A stretch of 64,000 bases of DNA from an uncultured bacterium (GTDB taxonomy: Bacteria; Cyanobacteriota; Vampirovibrionia; Gastranaerophilales; Gastranaerophilaceae). Numbering within the stretch: position 1 is the stretch's first letter; each line of letters opens with the position of its first letter. Below the pieces are notes generated by a model. It did not search any database. It had not been told where the DNA came from and saw only the letters and a program-made list of their open reading frames with translations. The stretch covers positions 24,261 through 88,260 of the forward strand of contig CACWZA010000004.1 in assembly GCA_902765215.1 (NCBI GenBank), written 5' to 3'. Position numbers and translations under genes: made by a program. Below, in pieces: positions 47,946-56,247 of this stretch.

Positions 47946-48797
47946 ATGACAGCAAGTATCTTAGGGAATCTCGCACTGAACCCTGCATTCGCTGTTACGA
48001 ATGGTATTATACCAAGCGGATCTGTAAGTTCATACATGGATTCTTCAGTATTTTCATCTCCTGCTATGGGTGGTTTTTCGCCATTTGGCGGATGCGTTCC
48101 ATTCACAGGCGGTGGTATGGCAATGGGCCAAAATTATTACGATGCAATGATTTACAATTCAGATCGTATGACAGATTTACAGTTTGTGAACAATGGTAAC
48201 CAACATTCACTCGCTTCTTACGGTGAAATTCTTCAAAAGAATATGCCTGAATTAGCAGAAGCATTAAGAACAGGTGAATATGGTAAAGCAGGTAAGATTT
48301 ATGATGAAGTTTATGAAGCAATCAGCAAAAACTACGGCAGAGAAATCATGACTCATCAGGACAGATTGAATATGGATCAATCAATCAAAGCAACAATCAC
48401 AAGAGCATACCAGCAAATCAACGGAACAACAATCGGTTTAGACTCAAGAGCAAATGATGAAGGTTATTTTGAAAACGGATTCTTACAAGGTTTAACATTA
48501 GATAACCACCACAGAAATTCATCAGAAGAAATCGAAGCATATATGACAGGTCAAAGAATCGAAGGTTACTCAGGCAAGAGCCTTACTAAATCAATCGGTA
48601 AAGCACTCGGTAGAGCAACAAACATCGGTGGTTTTGCAGCAGCAGGTGCAGCAATCGGTGCAGTATGCGGCGGCGGTGTTCTCTCTTGGGCAACAGCAGG
48701 CGTTGGCGCAGCAATCGGTGCAGGTGTTGGTGTTATCGCTAATATCGGAAGCTGGTTGTTCTCTAATAACCAACCAACCCAAATTACTGAGGCATAA
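47946..48797 (+). CDS. Hypothetical protein with C-terminal glycine zipper, probably abundant
   Basis: 283 residues starting MTASILGNLALNPAF, with near-perfect AGGAGG ribosome binding site. Gly/Ser/Phe-rich first 60 residues, a soluble helical middle (about 70-205), and a C-terminal glycine-zipper hairpin (about 215-278: GGFAAAGAAIGAVCGGG and ATAGVGAAIGAGVGVIANIG) that would insert in or oligomerise at a membrane. No signal peptide. Codon choice is narrow (gca, aca, atc), like the 24.1-kb gene, suggesting high expression. Not recognised. Confidence 0.72.
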   Translation: MTASILGNLALNPAFAVTNGIIPSGSVSSYMDSSVFSSPAMGGFSPFGGCVPFTGGGMAMGQNYYDAMIYNSDRMTDLQFVNNGNQHSLASYGEILQKNMPELAEALRTGEYGKAGKIYDEVYEAISKNYGREIMTHQDRLNMDQSIKATITRAYQQINGTTIGLDSRANDEGYFENGFLQGLTLDNHHRNSSEEIEAYMTGQRIEGYSGKSLTKSIGKALGRATNIGGFAAAGAAIGAVCGGGVLSWATAGVGAAIGAGVGVIANIGSWLFSNNQPTQITEA

Positions 48798-48852
48798 TAA
48801 TATAACCTTACTATATAATAACCAACTAAAATACAACTAAATTAAATTTATA

Positions 48853-48880
48853 GCGGTAGTTTAACTACCGCTTTTGTTTT
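48853..48880 (+). terminator. Terminator after the glycine-zipper gene
   Basis: Perfect 7-bp GC-rich stem GCGGTAG/CTACCGC with a five-base loop and a T-rich tail. Confidence 0.85.
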
Positions 48881-48934
48881 GGGGTAAATATATAAGACAC
48901 CCCCTGCTAAACAATAATTTATCCGTGCTATAAT
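48881..48934 (+). promoter_or_regulatory. GGGGTAAAT element and extended -10 promoter of the dehydrogenase gene
   Basis: GGGGTAAATATATAA (48881-48895, identical to 15 nt of the gatA element), ACCCCC (48899-48904), AACAATAATTTATCC (48910-48924), then extended -10 TGC-TATAAT (48926-48934). ATG follows 22 bases later with a GGGAG ribosome binding site. Confidence 0.65.
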
Positions 48935-48956
48935 TGTAGAAAAACAGGGAGTATTT

Positions 48957-49949
48957 ATGACAAGAGTAACTTTAATTAAGGGTGACGGAATTGGCCCTGA
49001 AATATCAGAGTCAGTCGTTAAAATAATAGAAAAATCAGGTGCGGATATAGATTGGGATATCCAAACTGCAGGTCTTGATGTTATAGAAAAAGAGGGTGTT
49101 CCGCTTCCGCAAAGAGTCATTGATTCTATTAAGGCTAATAAGGTTGCACTCAAAGCGCCGATAACGACTCCTATCGGGAAAGGGTTTCGTTCGGTCAATG
49201 TTCAGCTGAGGAAAGAGCTGAACCTTTTTGCAAATATCAGACCGTGCAAAAATATTCCGACTGTTAAAACGAGGTTTGATAATGTAGACTTGGTTGTTGT
49301 AAGAGAGAATACGGAAGATTTGTATGCCGGTGTTGAAGAAAAAATTGATGAAAATACGGCACACAGTATAAAAATTATTACTCGTGAGGCTTCAACAAGA
49401 ATAGCTAAGTATGCTTTTGAATATGCACTTAAATACGGCAGAAAAGAGGTTTGTGTCGTAACAAAAGCGAATATCTGTAAACTCTCTGACGGACTGTTTT
49501 TAGACTGTGCAAGGGAAGTTTCAAAACAGTATCCGCAGATAAAATTCAGAGAAATTCTTGTGGATAATTGTTGTATGCAGCTTGTTCAGAACCCTTCGCA
49601 GTTTGATGTTTTGGTGTTACCGAACCTGTACGGTGATATTGTTTCAGACCTGACTGCAGGTTTGATTGGCGGATTGGGTGTTGCAAAGAGTGCAAATATT
49701 GGTGAAGATTGCGCTGTTTTTGAAGCGGTGCACGGCTCAGCACCTGATATAAAAGGTCAGGATAAGGCAAACCCGATGGCGTTGTTGCTCTCAGGGGTTG
49801 AGATGCTTAAACATATAGGACAGACTGTTCAGGCGGAAAAAATAGAAAAAGCATTGTATAAAACTCTTGAAAGCGGGATAAAAACCGCTGATATCGGGGG
49901 TAGTGCAAAATGCAGCGAGTTTACTCAGGCAATAATTGATAATATGTAA
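48957..49949 (+). CDS. NAD-type isocitrate dehydrogenase / isopropylmalate dehydrogenase family
   Basis: 330 residues. [10 protein letters not shown] near the N-terminus, substrate loop [31 protein letters not shown], and the C-terminal metal-site region [30 protein letters not shown]. The S/N position of the substrate loop and the ENTEDLYAG motif favour homoisocitrate/isocitrate NAD-dependent enzymes over LeuB. Oxidatively decarboxylates its 2-hydroxyacid with NAD+. No TCA-cycle neighbours. Followed 9 bp later by an unknown gene. Confidence 0.9.
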   Translation: MTRVTLIKGDGIGPEISESVVKIIEKSGADIDWDIQTAGLDVIEKEGVPLPQRVIDSIKANKVALKAPITTPIGKGFRSVNVQLRKELNLFANIRPCKNIPTVKTRFDNVDLVVVRENTEDLYAGVEEKIDENTAHSIKIITREASTRIAKYAFEYALKYGRKEVCVVTKANICKLSDGLFLDCAREVSKQYPQIKFREILVDNCCMQLVQNPSQFDVLVLPNLYGDIVSDLTAGLIGGLGVAKSANIGEDCAVFEAVHGSAPDIKGQDKANPMALLLSGVEMLKHIGQTVQAEKIEKALYKTLESGIKTADIGGSAKCSEFTQAIIDNM

Positions 49950-49958
49950 GGATAAATT

Positions 49959-50534
49959 ATGACAGAATACGCATTTGATCCGGGTTACGGACGACATTTG
50001 GTAAGTTTAATCTTCTCATTGGAAGATATGTATACCGATATAAACAAATTTAAAAACCTGAACCAAAAGAAATTTTATTTCAAACAGTACTACCCGGGTA
50101 TGTTAAAGTTGTTAAAGCAGAATACAGAGTTTTATCTTGGTTGTCTTTTGTGGGCAGTGTATCTAAAATCACTTCCTGAGGGTGAAATTGCGGGAAATCA
50201 TTGTCTTGGAAAAGAGTATGATGAAGATTCGTCTTTGGTTGAATTGTTGTTCCTGATGAAGTTTATGAGAACTTTTTCAAAGGATACAAAATATTATATG
50301 GGACAGGATTTTAAGTATTCGGAAGAAGATATGGCAATGCTTGAAGTATACAGAGAATTTGCCGTTATGAACGAAGGGTTTGTTAATACAAAATCAAACA
50401 CAGACCTGAAACTTCCGAAAGAGTTGAAAACTCCGTCAAAATCAGAGCTTGAAACGATTAAGACTACTATTGATGAAGTTGTTTCAACGGGTGATTTTGA
50501 TAAATTAAACGGCTTAAAAGGATATATTTTATAG
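49959..50534 (+). CDS. Hypothetical protein between the dehydrogenase and rsmD
   Basis: 191 residues, soluble and mainly helical, with aromatic-rich N-terminal half (FDPGYGRHLVSLIFSLEDMY; KKFYFKQYYPGMLKLL). AAGGA ribosome binding site. Lies 9 bp after the dehydrogenase and 3 bp before rsmD, so it belongs to the same operon. Not recognised. Confidence 0.65.
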   Translation: MTEYAFDPGYGRHLVSLIFSLEDMYTDINKFKNLNQKKFYFKQYYPGMLKLLKQNTEFYLGCLLWAVYLKSLPEGEIAGNHCLGKEYDEDSSLVELLFLMKFMRTFSKDTKYYMGQDFKYSEEDMAMLEVYREFAVMNEGFVNTKSNTDLKLPKELKTPSKSELETIKTTIDEVVSTGDFDKLNGLKGYIL

Positions 50535-50537
50535 TTT

Positions 50538-51071
50538 ATGAATATAACGGCAGGGAAGTATAACAGCAGGAAAATAAAAGCACCTGACGAAAATATCGTC
50601 AGACCGACTTTGTCGAAGGTCAGAATGAGTGTTTTTAATACTTTGTTTTCGCTGCTTGGTGATTTTGAGGGCAAGTCCTTTCTTGATATGTTTGGCGGCT
50701 CGGGGATAATGGGGTTAGAGGCATTATCCAGAGGGTTTGAGAAGGTCGTAGTATTTGAAAAAAACAGGTCCGTTGCAGATATTATAAAATCTAACTATAA
50801 ACTGATTGGGGTTACTCCTGAGTTGACTATCGGAGATTCAATAAAACTGTTTCCTAAATGTGCGGAATCGTTTGATGTGATTTATGTAGATCCTCCGTAT
50901 ATGAGCGGGATATATGAGGAGGTAATCCAAAAAATAAAAGAAAGTGATAAAACCGACAAATCAATTGTTATAATGGAGCATGTGACAGAGTTGGATTTAT
51001 CTGATTTTGAAGTGATAAAACAGAAAAAATATGGTGATAAATATTTGACTTTTATCAGAAAAAAGGGGTAA
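50538..51071 (+). CDS. rsmD: 16S rRNA (guanine966-N2)-methyltransferase
   Basis: SAM-dependent methylation of G966 in 16S rRNA. The N-terminal ITAGKYNSRKIKAP and RPTLSKVRMSVFNTL are RsmD hallmarks; SAM-binding FLDMFGGSGIMGLEALSRG; catalytic DPPY in VIYVDPPYMSG. 177 residues, normal. Begins 3 bp after the previous stop, with no clear ribosome binding site, so translational coupling is likely. The stop codon lies inside a GGGGTAAAT sequence. Confidence 0.95.
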   Translation: MNITAGKYNSRKIKAPDENIVRPTLSKVRMSVFNTLFSLLGDFEGKSFLDMFGGSGIMGLEALSRGFEKVVVFEKNRSVADIIKSNYKLIGVTPELTIGDSIKLFPKCAESFDVIYVDPPYMSGIYEEVIQKIKESDKTDKSIVIMEHVTELDLSDFEVIKQKKYGDKYLTFIRKKG

Positions 51072-51113
51072 ATATTATTAGTCGTCGATAAAAATTTTTT
51101 CGGGGAAGGTTTA

Positions 51114-52262
51114 GTGGTAAAAGAAGTAATAAAACGCGTATTATCAATAGTTCTACTCATTTGTTTTGTTGTTACGCCAGTGTATGCAGATGTGCTGCGG
51201 GGCGGGGTTCAGCAGACTGTTGAGACTGATTTGCCAAGCCATATTTATACGGGTGAGTATAAAGAGGTGGACTCTAAAGAGACTATTGAGATGACAGTTG
51301 AGCAGGTGTTAGACGCTTCTTTTTCAATGGAAGGTGATGAGTTTTTTGCAAGAATCACAAGTGATGTAGGGAAAAACGGGGTTGTTTTGCCAAAGGGTAC
51401 GGTTGCTCACGGTATAATAACCCAAACCCGTGAGGCAAGACGGCTCGGACGAGACGGGTTTGTATCTATGAAATTCGATTATCTTGTCACTCCTGACGGC
51501 CGTAAAATACCGATTGAGGGTGGAATGAGTTCTAAATTGCACCCTGTTAAAGAGTTTGGAAAAATTGTTGCGACTGATGTCGGATATACGGCGGTTGGTG
51601 GTATTGCAGGCGGTTGGTTTGCTCTTAATACACTCGGTATCGAGGCTGCAATTGCATCACAGGGCTATACTATCGCAGGCGGTGCGGCGATTGGCGGAAC
51701 AATCGGACTTGTTATGTCACTATACAGAAAAGGTAAAAATGCCCTGATTTCACCGGGTGACCAAATAAAAATTAAGCTTAAAGCTCCTGTTGAACTTCCT
51801 GTTTACCGTGATGAGGCACTTTTGCAGGAAGAACTTGATTACCCGGGGTTTACTGTGCATATCACAAATGTTGCTTATGAAAAAGATCCTTTTGGGGAGC
51901 CGAATACAATTACTCTCTCTTTGAGGATAGAAAATTTATCTGATAAGACTTTTTCCGGCATGGATATTGCGCTCACAAATGATATGCAGCAGATTTTTCA
52001 CCCTTCTGCTTTCGGTGATACAAGCCTGATGTTTTATCAGATAAAACCCGGTGACAGAATAATCGGGAAGATATCGTTCTCTGTTAATAATGTCAAAGGG
52101 AATTACTGGCTTACCTTCAGAGACAGACTCACAAAGAATGAACTCGCAAAAGTATCGCTTGATAATGCCTATAAAGGGATTTCAAACAGGCAGAAAAAGA
52201 AAAACGCGAAACTTCATGCTAAAAAAGCCAACCTTTGCAGAAAACGCGAAGATGCAGACTAA
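51114..52262 (+). CDS. Exported hypothetical protein with glycine-rich middle
   Basis: 382 residues from a GTG with a GGGAAGG ribosome binding site. Sec signal peptide (about 1-25: IKRVLSIVLLICFVVTPVYA). A beta-rich N-terminal domain (about 35-140; LPKGTVAHGIITQTREARRLGRDGFVSMKFD), a glycine-zipper segment (about 158-205), and a beta-sandwich-like C-terminal domain (about 245-355), then a basic tail. The N-terminal part resembles pilus/conjugation-like beta domains only loosely; I assign no function. Confidence 0.7.
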   Translation: MVKEVIKRVLSIVLLICFVVTPVYADVLRGGVQQTVETDLPSHIYTGEYKEVDSKETIEMTVEQVLDASFSMEGDEFFARITSDVGKNGVVLPKGTVAHGIITQTREARRLGRDGFVSMKFDYLVTPDGRKIPIEGGMSSKLHPVKEFGKIVATDVGYTAVGGIAGGWFALNTLGIEAAIASQGYTIAGGAAIGGTIGLVMSLYRKGKNALISPGDQIKIKLKAPVELPVYRDEALLQEELDYPGFTVHITNVAYEKDPFGEPNTITLSLRIENLSDKTFSGMDIALTNDMQQIFHPSAFGDTSLMFYQIKPGDRIIGKISFSVNNVKGNYWLTFRDRLTKNELAKVSLDNAYKGISNRQKKKNAKLHAKKANLCRKREDAD

Positions 52263-52360
52263 GTCATCTTTTATAAAACTCAACTAAATATATGATTTAT
52301 GTTTTATTTAAATAATATAAGATAAAAACATGGGTTATAGTAAGAGTTGAGGGTTTATAA

Positions 52361-52717
52361 ATGAAAAAGACTATTTTAACAACAATCGTATTACTGGCTG
52401 CAAGCGGTGCGTTTGCTTCAGAAGCGTTCACTCCTATTCATTTGAGTGATGCAAATACTCAAACTGCAGCTCCTGTTGCTGCTGAAGATACTTTGGGTAA
52501 CGCAAGTATTCAAAATGCTATTCTTCAAATTGACAATGCTCAAATTGAAATTAGAAATCAGTTGTTAGATTTAAAAACAAAATATGCTGATATTGATGCT
52601 CAATATGTTTCAACAAAGGCAGAAAGAAAAGCTTTGAAGAAACAATTAAATCAGTCTGAAAAGAGATTGAAAGCATTAGACAGAGCAAAAGAAAAAATGA
52701 GAAAAAATATGTTATAG
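52361..52717 (+). CDS. Small exported coiled-coil protein
   Basis: 118 residues. Signal peptide MKKTILTTIVLLAASGAFA, a short Thr/Ala-rich linker, then a coiled coil (about 52-116: LQIDNAQIEIRNQLLDLKTKY... LKKQLNQSEKRLKALDRAKEKM). GAGGG ribosome binding site. Own terminator. Probably periplasmic; family not recognised. Confidence 0.7.
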   Translation: MKKTILTTIVLLAASGAFASEAFTPIHLSDANTQTAAPVAAEDTLGNASIQNAILQIDNAQIEIRNQLLDLKTKYADIDAQYVSTKAERKALKKQLNQSEKRLKALDRAKEKMRKNML

Positions 52718-52720
52718 TAA

Positions 52721-52751
52721 AAAAGACTTCCGAAAAGGAAGTCTTTTTTTT
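52721..52751. terminator. Bidirectional terminator
   Basis: AAAAGACTTCC/GGAAGTCTTTT stem with T-runs on both sides, between the small coiled-coil gene and the convergent response regulator. Confidence 0.88.
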
Positions 52752-53451
52752 ATATGTTTAGTTTATATCCGCCGCCATAGATTGTTTCAATATAGTTTTT
52801 GCCGTCGGATATTTTGCTGATTTTACTTCTAAGGTGTCTTATGTGTACCCTGATTGTTTCAATATCGTCATCGGGATCGTAACCCCAAATATCTTTTAAC
52901 AGTTTTTTTGAAGATACCATGTTTCCGTGGTTTTGGAATAAAATATAAAAGATTTCAAACTCAATAGGGGTTAGTTTTGCAACCTTATCATTTATTTTTA
53001 CTGAATAACTCTCAGGCAGAAGGGTTACTTCTTTGTAGATAAGAAGTTCCTTTGTAGCCATTGATTCAGGTATTTTGTGTGAGCGTTTGAGAAGTGCGCG
53101 CACTCTGACCTTGAGTTCATCCATTTCAAACGGTTTTACGAGATAGTCATCAACCCCGATATCAAACCCTTTAACCTTGTCGTTTAGCTGAGAAAGTGCC
53201 GTGAGCATAAGGATAGGGATATCTTTTGTTGACTCGTTCTGTCTTATGCGTTGTGCAACCGTGTATCCGTCAACCTCAGGCATCATAACATCAAGGATGA
53301 TTAAATCAGGTAATTCCTGTTTTGCTGATGCAAACCCCGCCGTTCCGTCGAAGGCCTGAAACACTGTGTAACCGTTAAGTTCTAAATTTACTTTTATAAG
53401 TTCGTTGATTGAAATATCATCATCAACAACTAATATTTTACTCATTTCCAT
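52750..53451 (-). CDS. OmpR/PhoB-type response regulator
   Basis: 233 residues. Receiver domain with acidic pocket VVDDD (8-12), phosphorylated Asp54 in LILDVMMPE, conserved Thr (MLTAL) and Lys (VKPF). C-terminal winged helix (about 135-230) with LTPIEFEIFYILFQN and IETIYGGGYKL. The start MEMSK is supported by a -10 box six bases upstream; there is no Shine-Dalgarno. No adjacent kinase; the WalK/PhoR-like kinase at 38.8-40.6 kb is a possible partner. Confidence 0.95.
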   Translation of the reverse strand: MEMSKILVVDDDISINELIKVNLELNGYTVFQAFDGTAGFASAKQELPDLIILDVMMPEVDGYTVAQRIRQNESTKDIPILMLTALSQLNDKVKGFDIGVDDYLVKPFEMDELKVRVRALLKRSHKIPESMATKELLIYKEVTLLPESYSVKINDKVAKLTPIEFEIFYILFQNHGNMVSSKKLLKDIWGYDPDDDIETIRVHIRHLRSKISKISDGKNYIETIYGGGYKLNI

Positions 53452-53466
53452 ATCAATATTCTAGCA
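53452..53466 (-). promoter_or_regulatory. Leaderless promoter of the response regulator
   Basis: Minus strand TGC-TAGAAT (53466-53458), six bases (ATTGAT), then ATG at 53451. Confidence 0.62.
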
Positions 53467-53473
53467 CAGATAA

Positions 53474-53550
53474 GGGGTAAATGTGTAATTAACAATATTT
53501 TGTCCACTTAACTATTTCCACTATCAGAAAAATTATAGTAAAATATATTT
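53474..53550 (+). promoter_or_regulatory. GGGGTAAAT element and leaderless promoter of oppD
   Basis: GGGGTAAAT (53474-53482) and AACAATATTTTGTCC (53491-53505) form a diverged single-arm copy of the element. A TAAAAT box (53539-53544) is followed by six bases and the oppD ATG at 53551. The same gap carries the divergent regulator promoter. Confidence 0.5.
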
Positions 53551-54504
53551 ATGAGTGTTGTAGATATAAACGGTTTAAATCTTTCTTTTAAGTTAGAAAA
53601 CGGAGTTTTCCCGACTCTGTATGATGTTTCCCTGTCATTAAAAGAGGGTGAAATTCATGCTCTTGTCGGTGAATCCGGCTGCGGGAAATCGGTAACAGCA
53701 ATGAGTATAATAAAGTTACTTCCGAAAAATGCTGTTATTACGGGCGGCGAGATTATTTATAACGGTATGAATATCTTATCTGCCCCACCGTCTGAACTGA
53801 GAAAACTCAGAGGGAGTGAAATTGCCCTGATTCCGCAGGATCCTATGACATCATTAAACCCGCTCTATACAATAGGAAATCAGTTGCTTGAAGTTATTGA
53901 AAAAGACGGCAATTTGACTAAGGATGAAGCGATTGAAAAAGCAATCGAGGTTTTATCTCTCGTGAAGATGCCTAATCCGAAAGAAAAGCTTGATGTGTAC
54001 CCGCACGAGTTATCGGGCGGTATGAAACAAAGAGTTATTATTGCAATGGCACTTGCAACAAGTGCTAAGGTCATTATTGCTGATGAGCCTACAACCGCAC
54101 TTGATGTTACTATTCAGGCTCAAATAATGAAACTTCTGAACGAGATAAAGACTAATTTTAAAACAACAATTTTGCTTATTACTCACGATTTGGGGCTTGT
54201 TGGTGAGTACGCGGATGAAATATCCGTTATGTACTCGGGCAGAATCGTTGAAAATGCCCCAAAGGACGAATTTTTCAAAAACACTATGCATCCTTATTCA
54301 AAAGCGTTAATGAACGCACTTCCTTCAAATACAAAGGATAAGATACTGAAAACAATCTCCGGTCAGCCGCCGAGTATTCAGGAGCAAATTGTGGGTTGCA
54401 GATTTTCCCCAAGATGTGAAATGTGTGATTCTGCTATCTGTGGAGCGGTTCCGTTGTTGGCTGAAAAGCACAACAGCCATTTCGTTGCTTGTCACAGAGT
54501 ATAA
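53551..54504 (+). CDS. oppD: Oligopeptide/dipeptide ABC transporter ATPase, OppD/DppD type
   Basis: 317 residues. Walker A GESGCGKS (40-47), Q-loop IPQDPMTSLNPLYTIG, signature LSGGMKQRVIIAMAL, Walker B VIIADEPTTALDV, H-loop ITHDLGLV. The C-terminal oligopeptide domain has the cysteine pattern CRFSPRCEMCDSAIC, which in this family binds an Fe-S cluster. No OppF partner or permease is adjacent; the permeases at 20.5-22.6 kb are the likely partners. Start lies six bases after a -10 box. Confidence 0.93.
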   Translation: MSVVDINGLNLSFKLENGVFPTLYDVSLSLKEGEIHALVGESGCGKSVTAMSIIKLLPKNAVITGGEIIYNGMNILSAPPSELRKLRGSEIALIPQDPMTSLNPLYTIGNQLLEVIEKDGNLTKDEAIEKAIEVLSLVKMPNPKEKLDVYPHELSGGMKQRVIIAMALATSAKVIIADEPTTALDVTIQAQIMKLLNEIKTNFKTTILLITHDLGLVGEYADEISVMYSGRIVENAPKDEFFKNTMHPYSKALMNALPSNTKDKILKTISGQPPSIQEQIVGCRFSPRCEMCDSAICGAVPLLAEKHNSHFVACHRV

Positions 54505-54572
54505 ATTTTGGTTATTTACCACAGATTTGTTTAGGGTAAAATATTCATGTTGAGAGAAGAAAGGAGCATTCG

Positions 54573-55073
54573 ATGGCTAAGGATTGTAGTTTCGATATAG
54601 TATCAGAATTTGATAAACAGGAACTGGTTAACGCAATTGATCAGGTAAACAGAGATTTAACAACAAGATTTGACCTTAAAAATTCTAATTCAACAGTTGA
54701 GTTGGATGCGGATAAATCTATTACGGTTACTACCGCTGATGAAATGAAGCTTAAAAATATTGATGATATTATTCAGTCAAAACTGATTAAGCGTGGGATA
54801 AGCATAAAAATTCTTGACCCTCAACCGATTGAAAATGCTTTGGGCGGAAATGTAAGACGCATTTATAACCTCAAAAAAGGTTTAACTCAGGACTTAGCTA
54901 AGAAAATAGTTGCTGAAATAAAAGGTACAAAGTTAAAGGTTCAGGCATCTATTCAGGGCGAACAGGTTCGTGTAACAGGTAAGAGTAAGGATGATTTGCA
55001 GGATGTTATCAAATTTATCAGAGAAAATGAAGATAAATTCGATTGCCCGCTCCAGTTTACAAATTACAGATAA
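54573..55073 (+). CDS. yajQ: YajQ family nucleotide-binding protein
   Basis: 166 residues, normal for the family, with two ferredoxin-like halves. Signatures FDIVSEFDKQELVNAIDQVNRDL at the start, RFDLKNSNSTVEL, and the C-terminal VRVTGKSKDDLQDVI. Some members bind cyclic di-GMP and act with transcription factors; whether this one does is unknown. AAAGGAG ribosome binding site. Terminator follows. Confidence 0.95.
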   Translation: MAKDCSFDIVSEFDKQELVNAIDQVNRDLTTRFDLKNSNSTVELDADKSITVTTADEMKLKNIDDIIQSKLIKRGISIKILDPQPIENALGGNVRRIYNLKKGLTQDLAKKIVAEIKGTKLKVQASIQGEQVRVTGKSKDDLQDVIKFIRENEDKFDCPLQFTNYR

Positions 55074-55090
55074 GAATTATTCGTATTATA

Positions 55091-55119
55091 AAAAGAGGTG
55101 CCCTTTGGGTACCTCTTTT
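55091..55119. terminator. Bidirectional terminator after yajQ
   Basis: AAAAGAGGTGCCC/GGGTACCTCTTTT stem with one mismatch and T-runs, between convergent genes. Confidence 0.88.
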
Positions 55120-56023
55120 AGTTTTCAATATATTTTAGAAATCTTTCTTCGTTAGGTGTCAGCCGTGATAAAATTTGCTTTGTTTTCAACTCTGCATGGA
55201 TTTCGTGCATAAAGTTGTCTTTCGCATATTCTGATATATTATCAGCAGTTGATCTGAATTTATCAGGAATTTTAATCAGGTTAAAGGCTGTCAAATCAGG
55301 CTGATTGCAGTGTACAGTTTCATGAACATACGCATGAAGCGGATGGTTTGTTGATAAGCCGAGTTTTGAACTGCGTCTTTCAGGATTAATGATAACCGTA
55401 GAACCTTTTGATGTTGCGGCATTTGTTCCTGATGCAAGTATATATGGGCAGGTTACAATTACCTTCGGCATATCAAGTCCGTAACTTGTTACATAGATTG
55501 CCGTATCGAGCCAGTTCATGGCAACTTGCGGATCGTTGTTGAAGTACATTTCGTCTACATTATATTTATCCTGCAGAATGTCTTTTATTATTAAGACATC
55601 CATATCTGTGTCGGGAACGGCTGCTGCTTTATAGAGTTCAACTAAATTATCGTAGGTTTCAATTCTTTTCTTGTGCAGATGTTGTTCTTCCGATAATTTT
55701 GAACTGCCTTTTCTGTTAATTATATCTAACAGAACATCCTGATTGTCGTTAATATATTTAAATTCCGATTTTTCCGTCATTTTTGCTATATAGCTAAAGA
55801 GTGCACATTCAAACTCTTCTTCGTTTTTGCACTTTTTCATGTCCTCTAATTCTTTTTTGTGAATGAGTTTTTGATGTGATAAATTTTTAACGACTGTGTC
55901 GCGTCTTGTTTTAAATTCGCTTGAAAACGAGTCGTGCTGATTTTGCCCCATAAAGGTCACATTTCTCTGCGGGGTAAGACTATTGCATATTTGTTTTATT
56001 GGTTGAGCAAATTGTATATTCAT
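55118..56023 (-). CDS. Putative HExxH metallopeptidase-like protein
   Basis: 301 residues beginning MNIQFAQPIKQICNS with NVTFMGQ soon after, the N-terminal style of this lineage. The first 170 residues are helical and Lys/Glu-rich. A zinc-peptidase-like HETVH (His234, Glu235, His238) sits in the helix HPLHAYVHETVHCNQPD, after a beta stretch (STVIINPERR). The third ligand is not evident. No signal peptide. Could be a toxin- or effector-type protease or a non-enzymatic relative; not recognised. Confidence 0.65.
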   Translation of the reverse strand: MNIQFAQPIKQICNSLTPQRNVTFMGQNQHDSFSSEFKTRRDTVVKNLSHQKLIHKKELEDMKKCKNEEEFECALFSYIAKMTEKSEFKYINDNQDVLLDIINRKGSSKLSEEQHLHKKRIETYDNLVELYKAAAVPDTDMDVLIIKDILQDKYNVDEMYFNNDPQVAMNWLDTAIYVTSYGLDMPKVIVTCPYILASGTNAATSKGSTVIINPERRSSKLGLSTNHPLHAYVHETVHCNQPDLTAFNLIKIPDKFRSTADNISEYAKDNFMHEIHAELKTKQILSRLTPNEERFLKYIEN

Positions 56024-56247
56024 ATCACACTTTTAAAACATACTTCACCGTATATTTATAAAGTATTTTGTTATCAGAGAATTGCCCTCTGACGGATATT
56101 CTGTGTAGATTTTGTAATATTATACAATTGTTGTAATTTTCTACAACAAAAGTATAAGATTCTGAAAACATGTCTAAAGTTTTTCAAATTTGTGTCGTAA
56201 CTATAAACATAAGATTACAAAAATAAGATTTTAGAAGGTATGCAACT

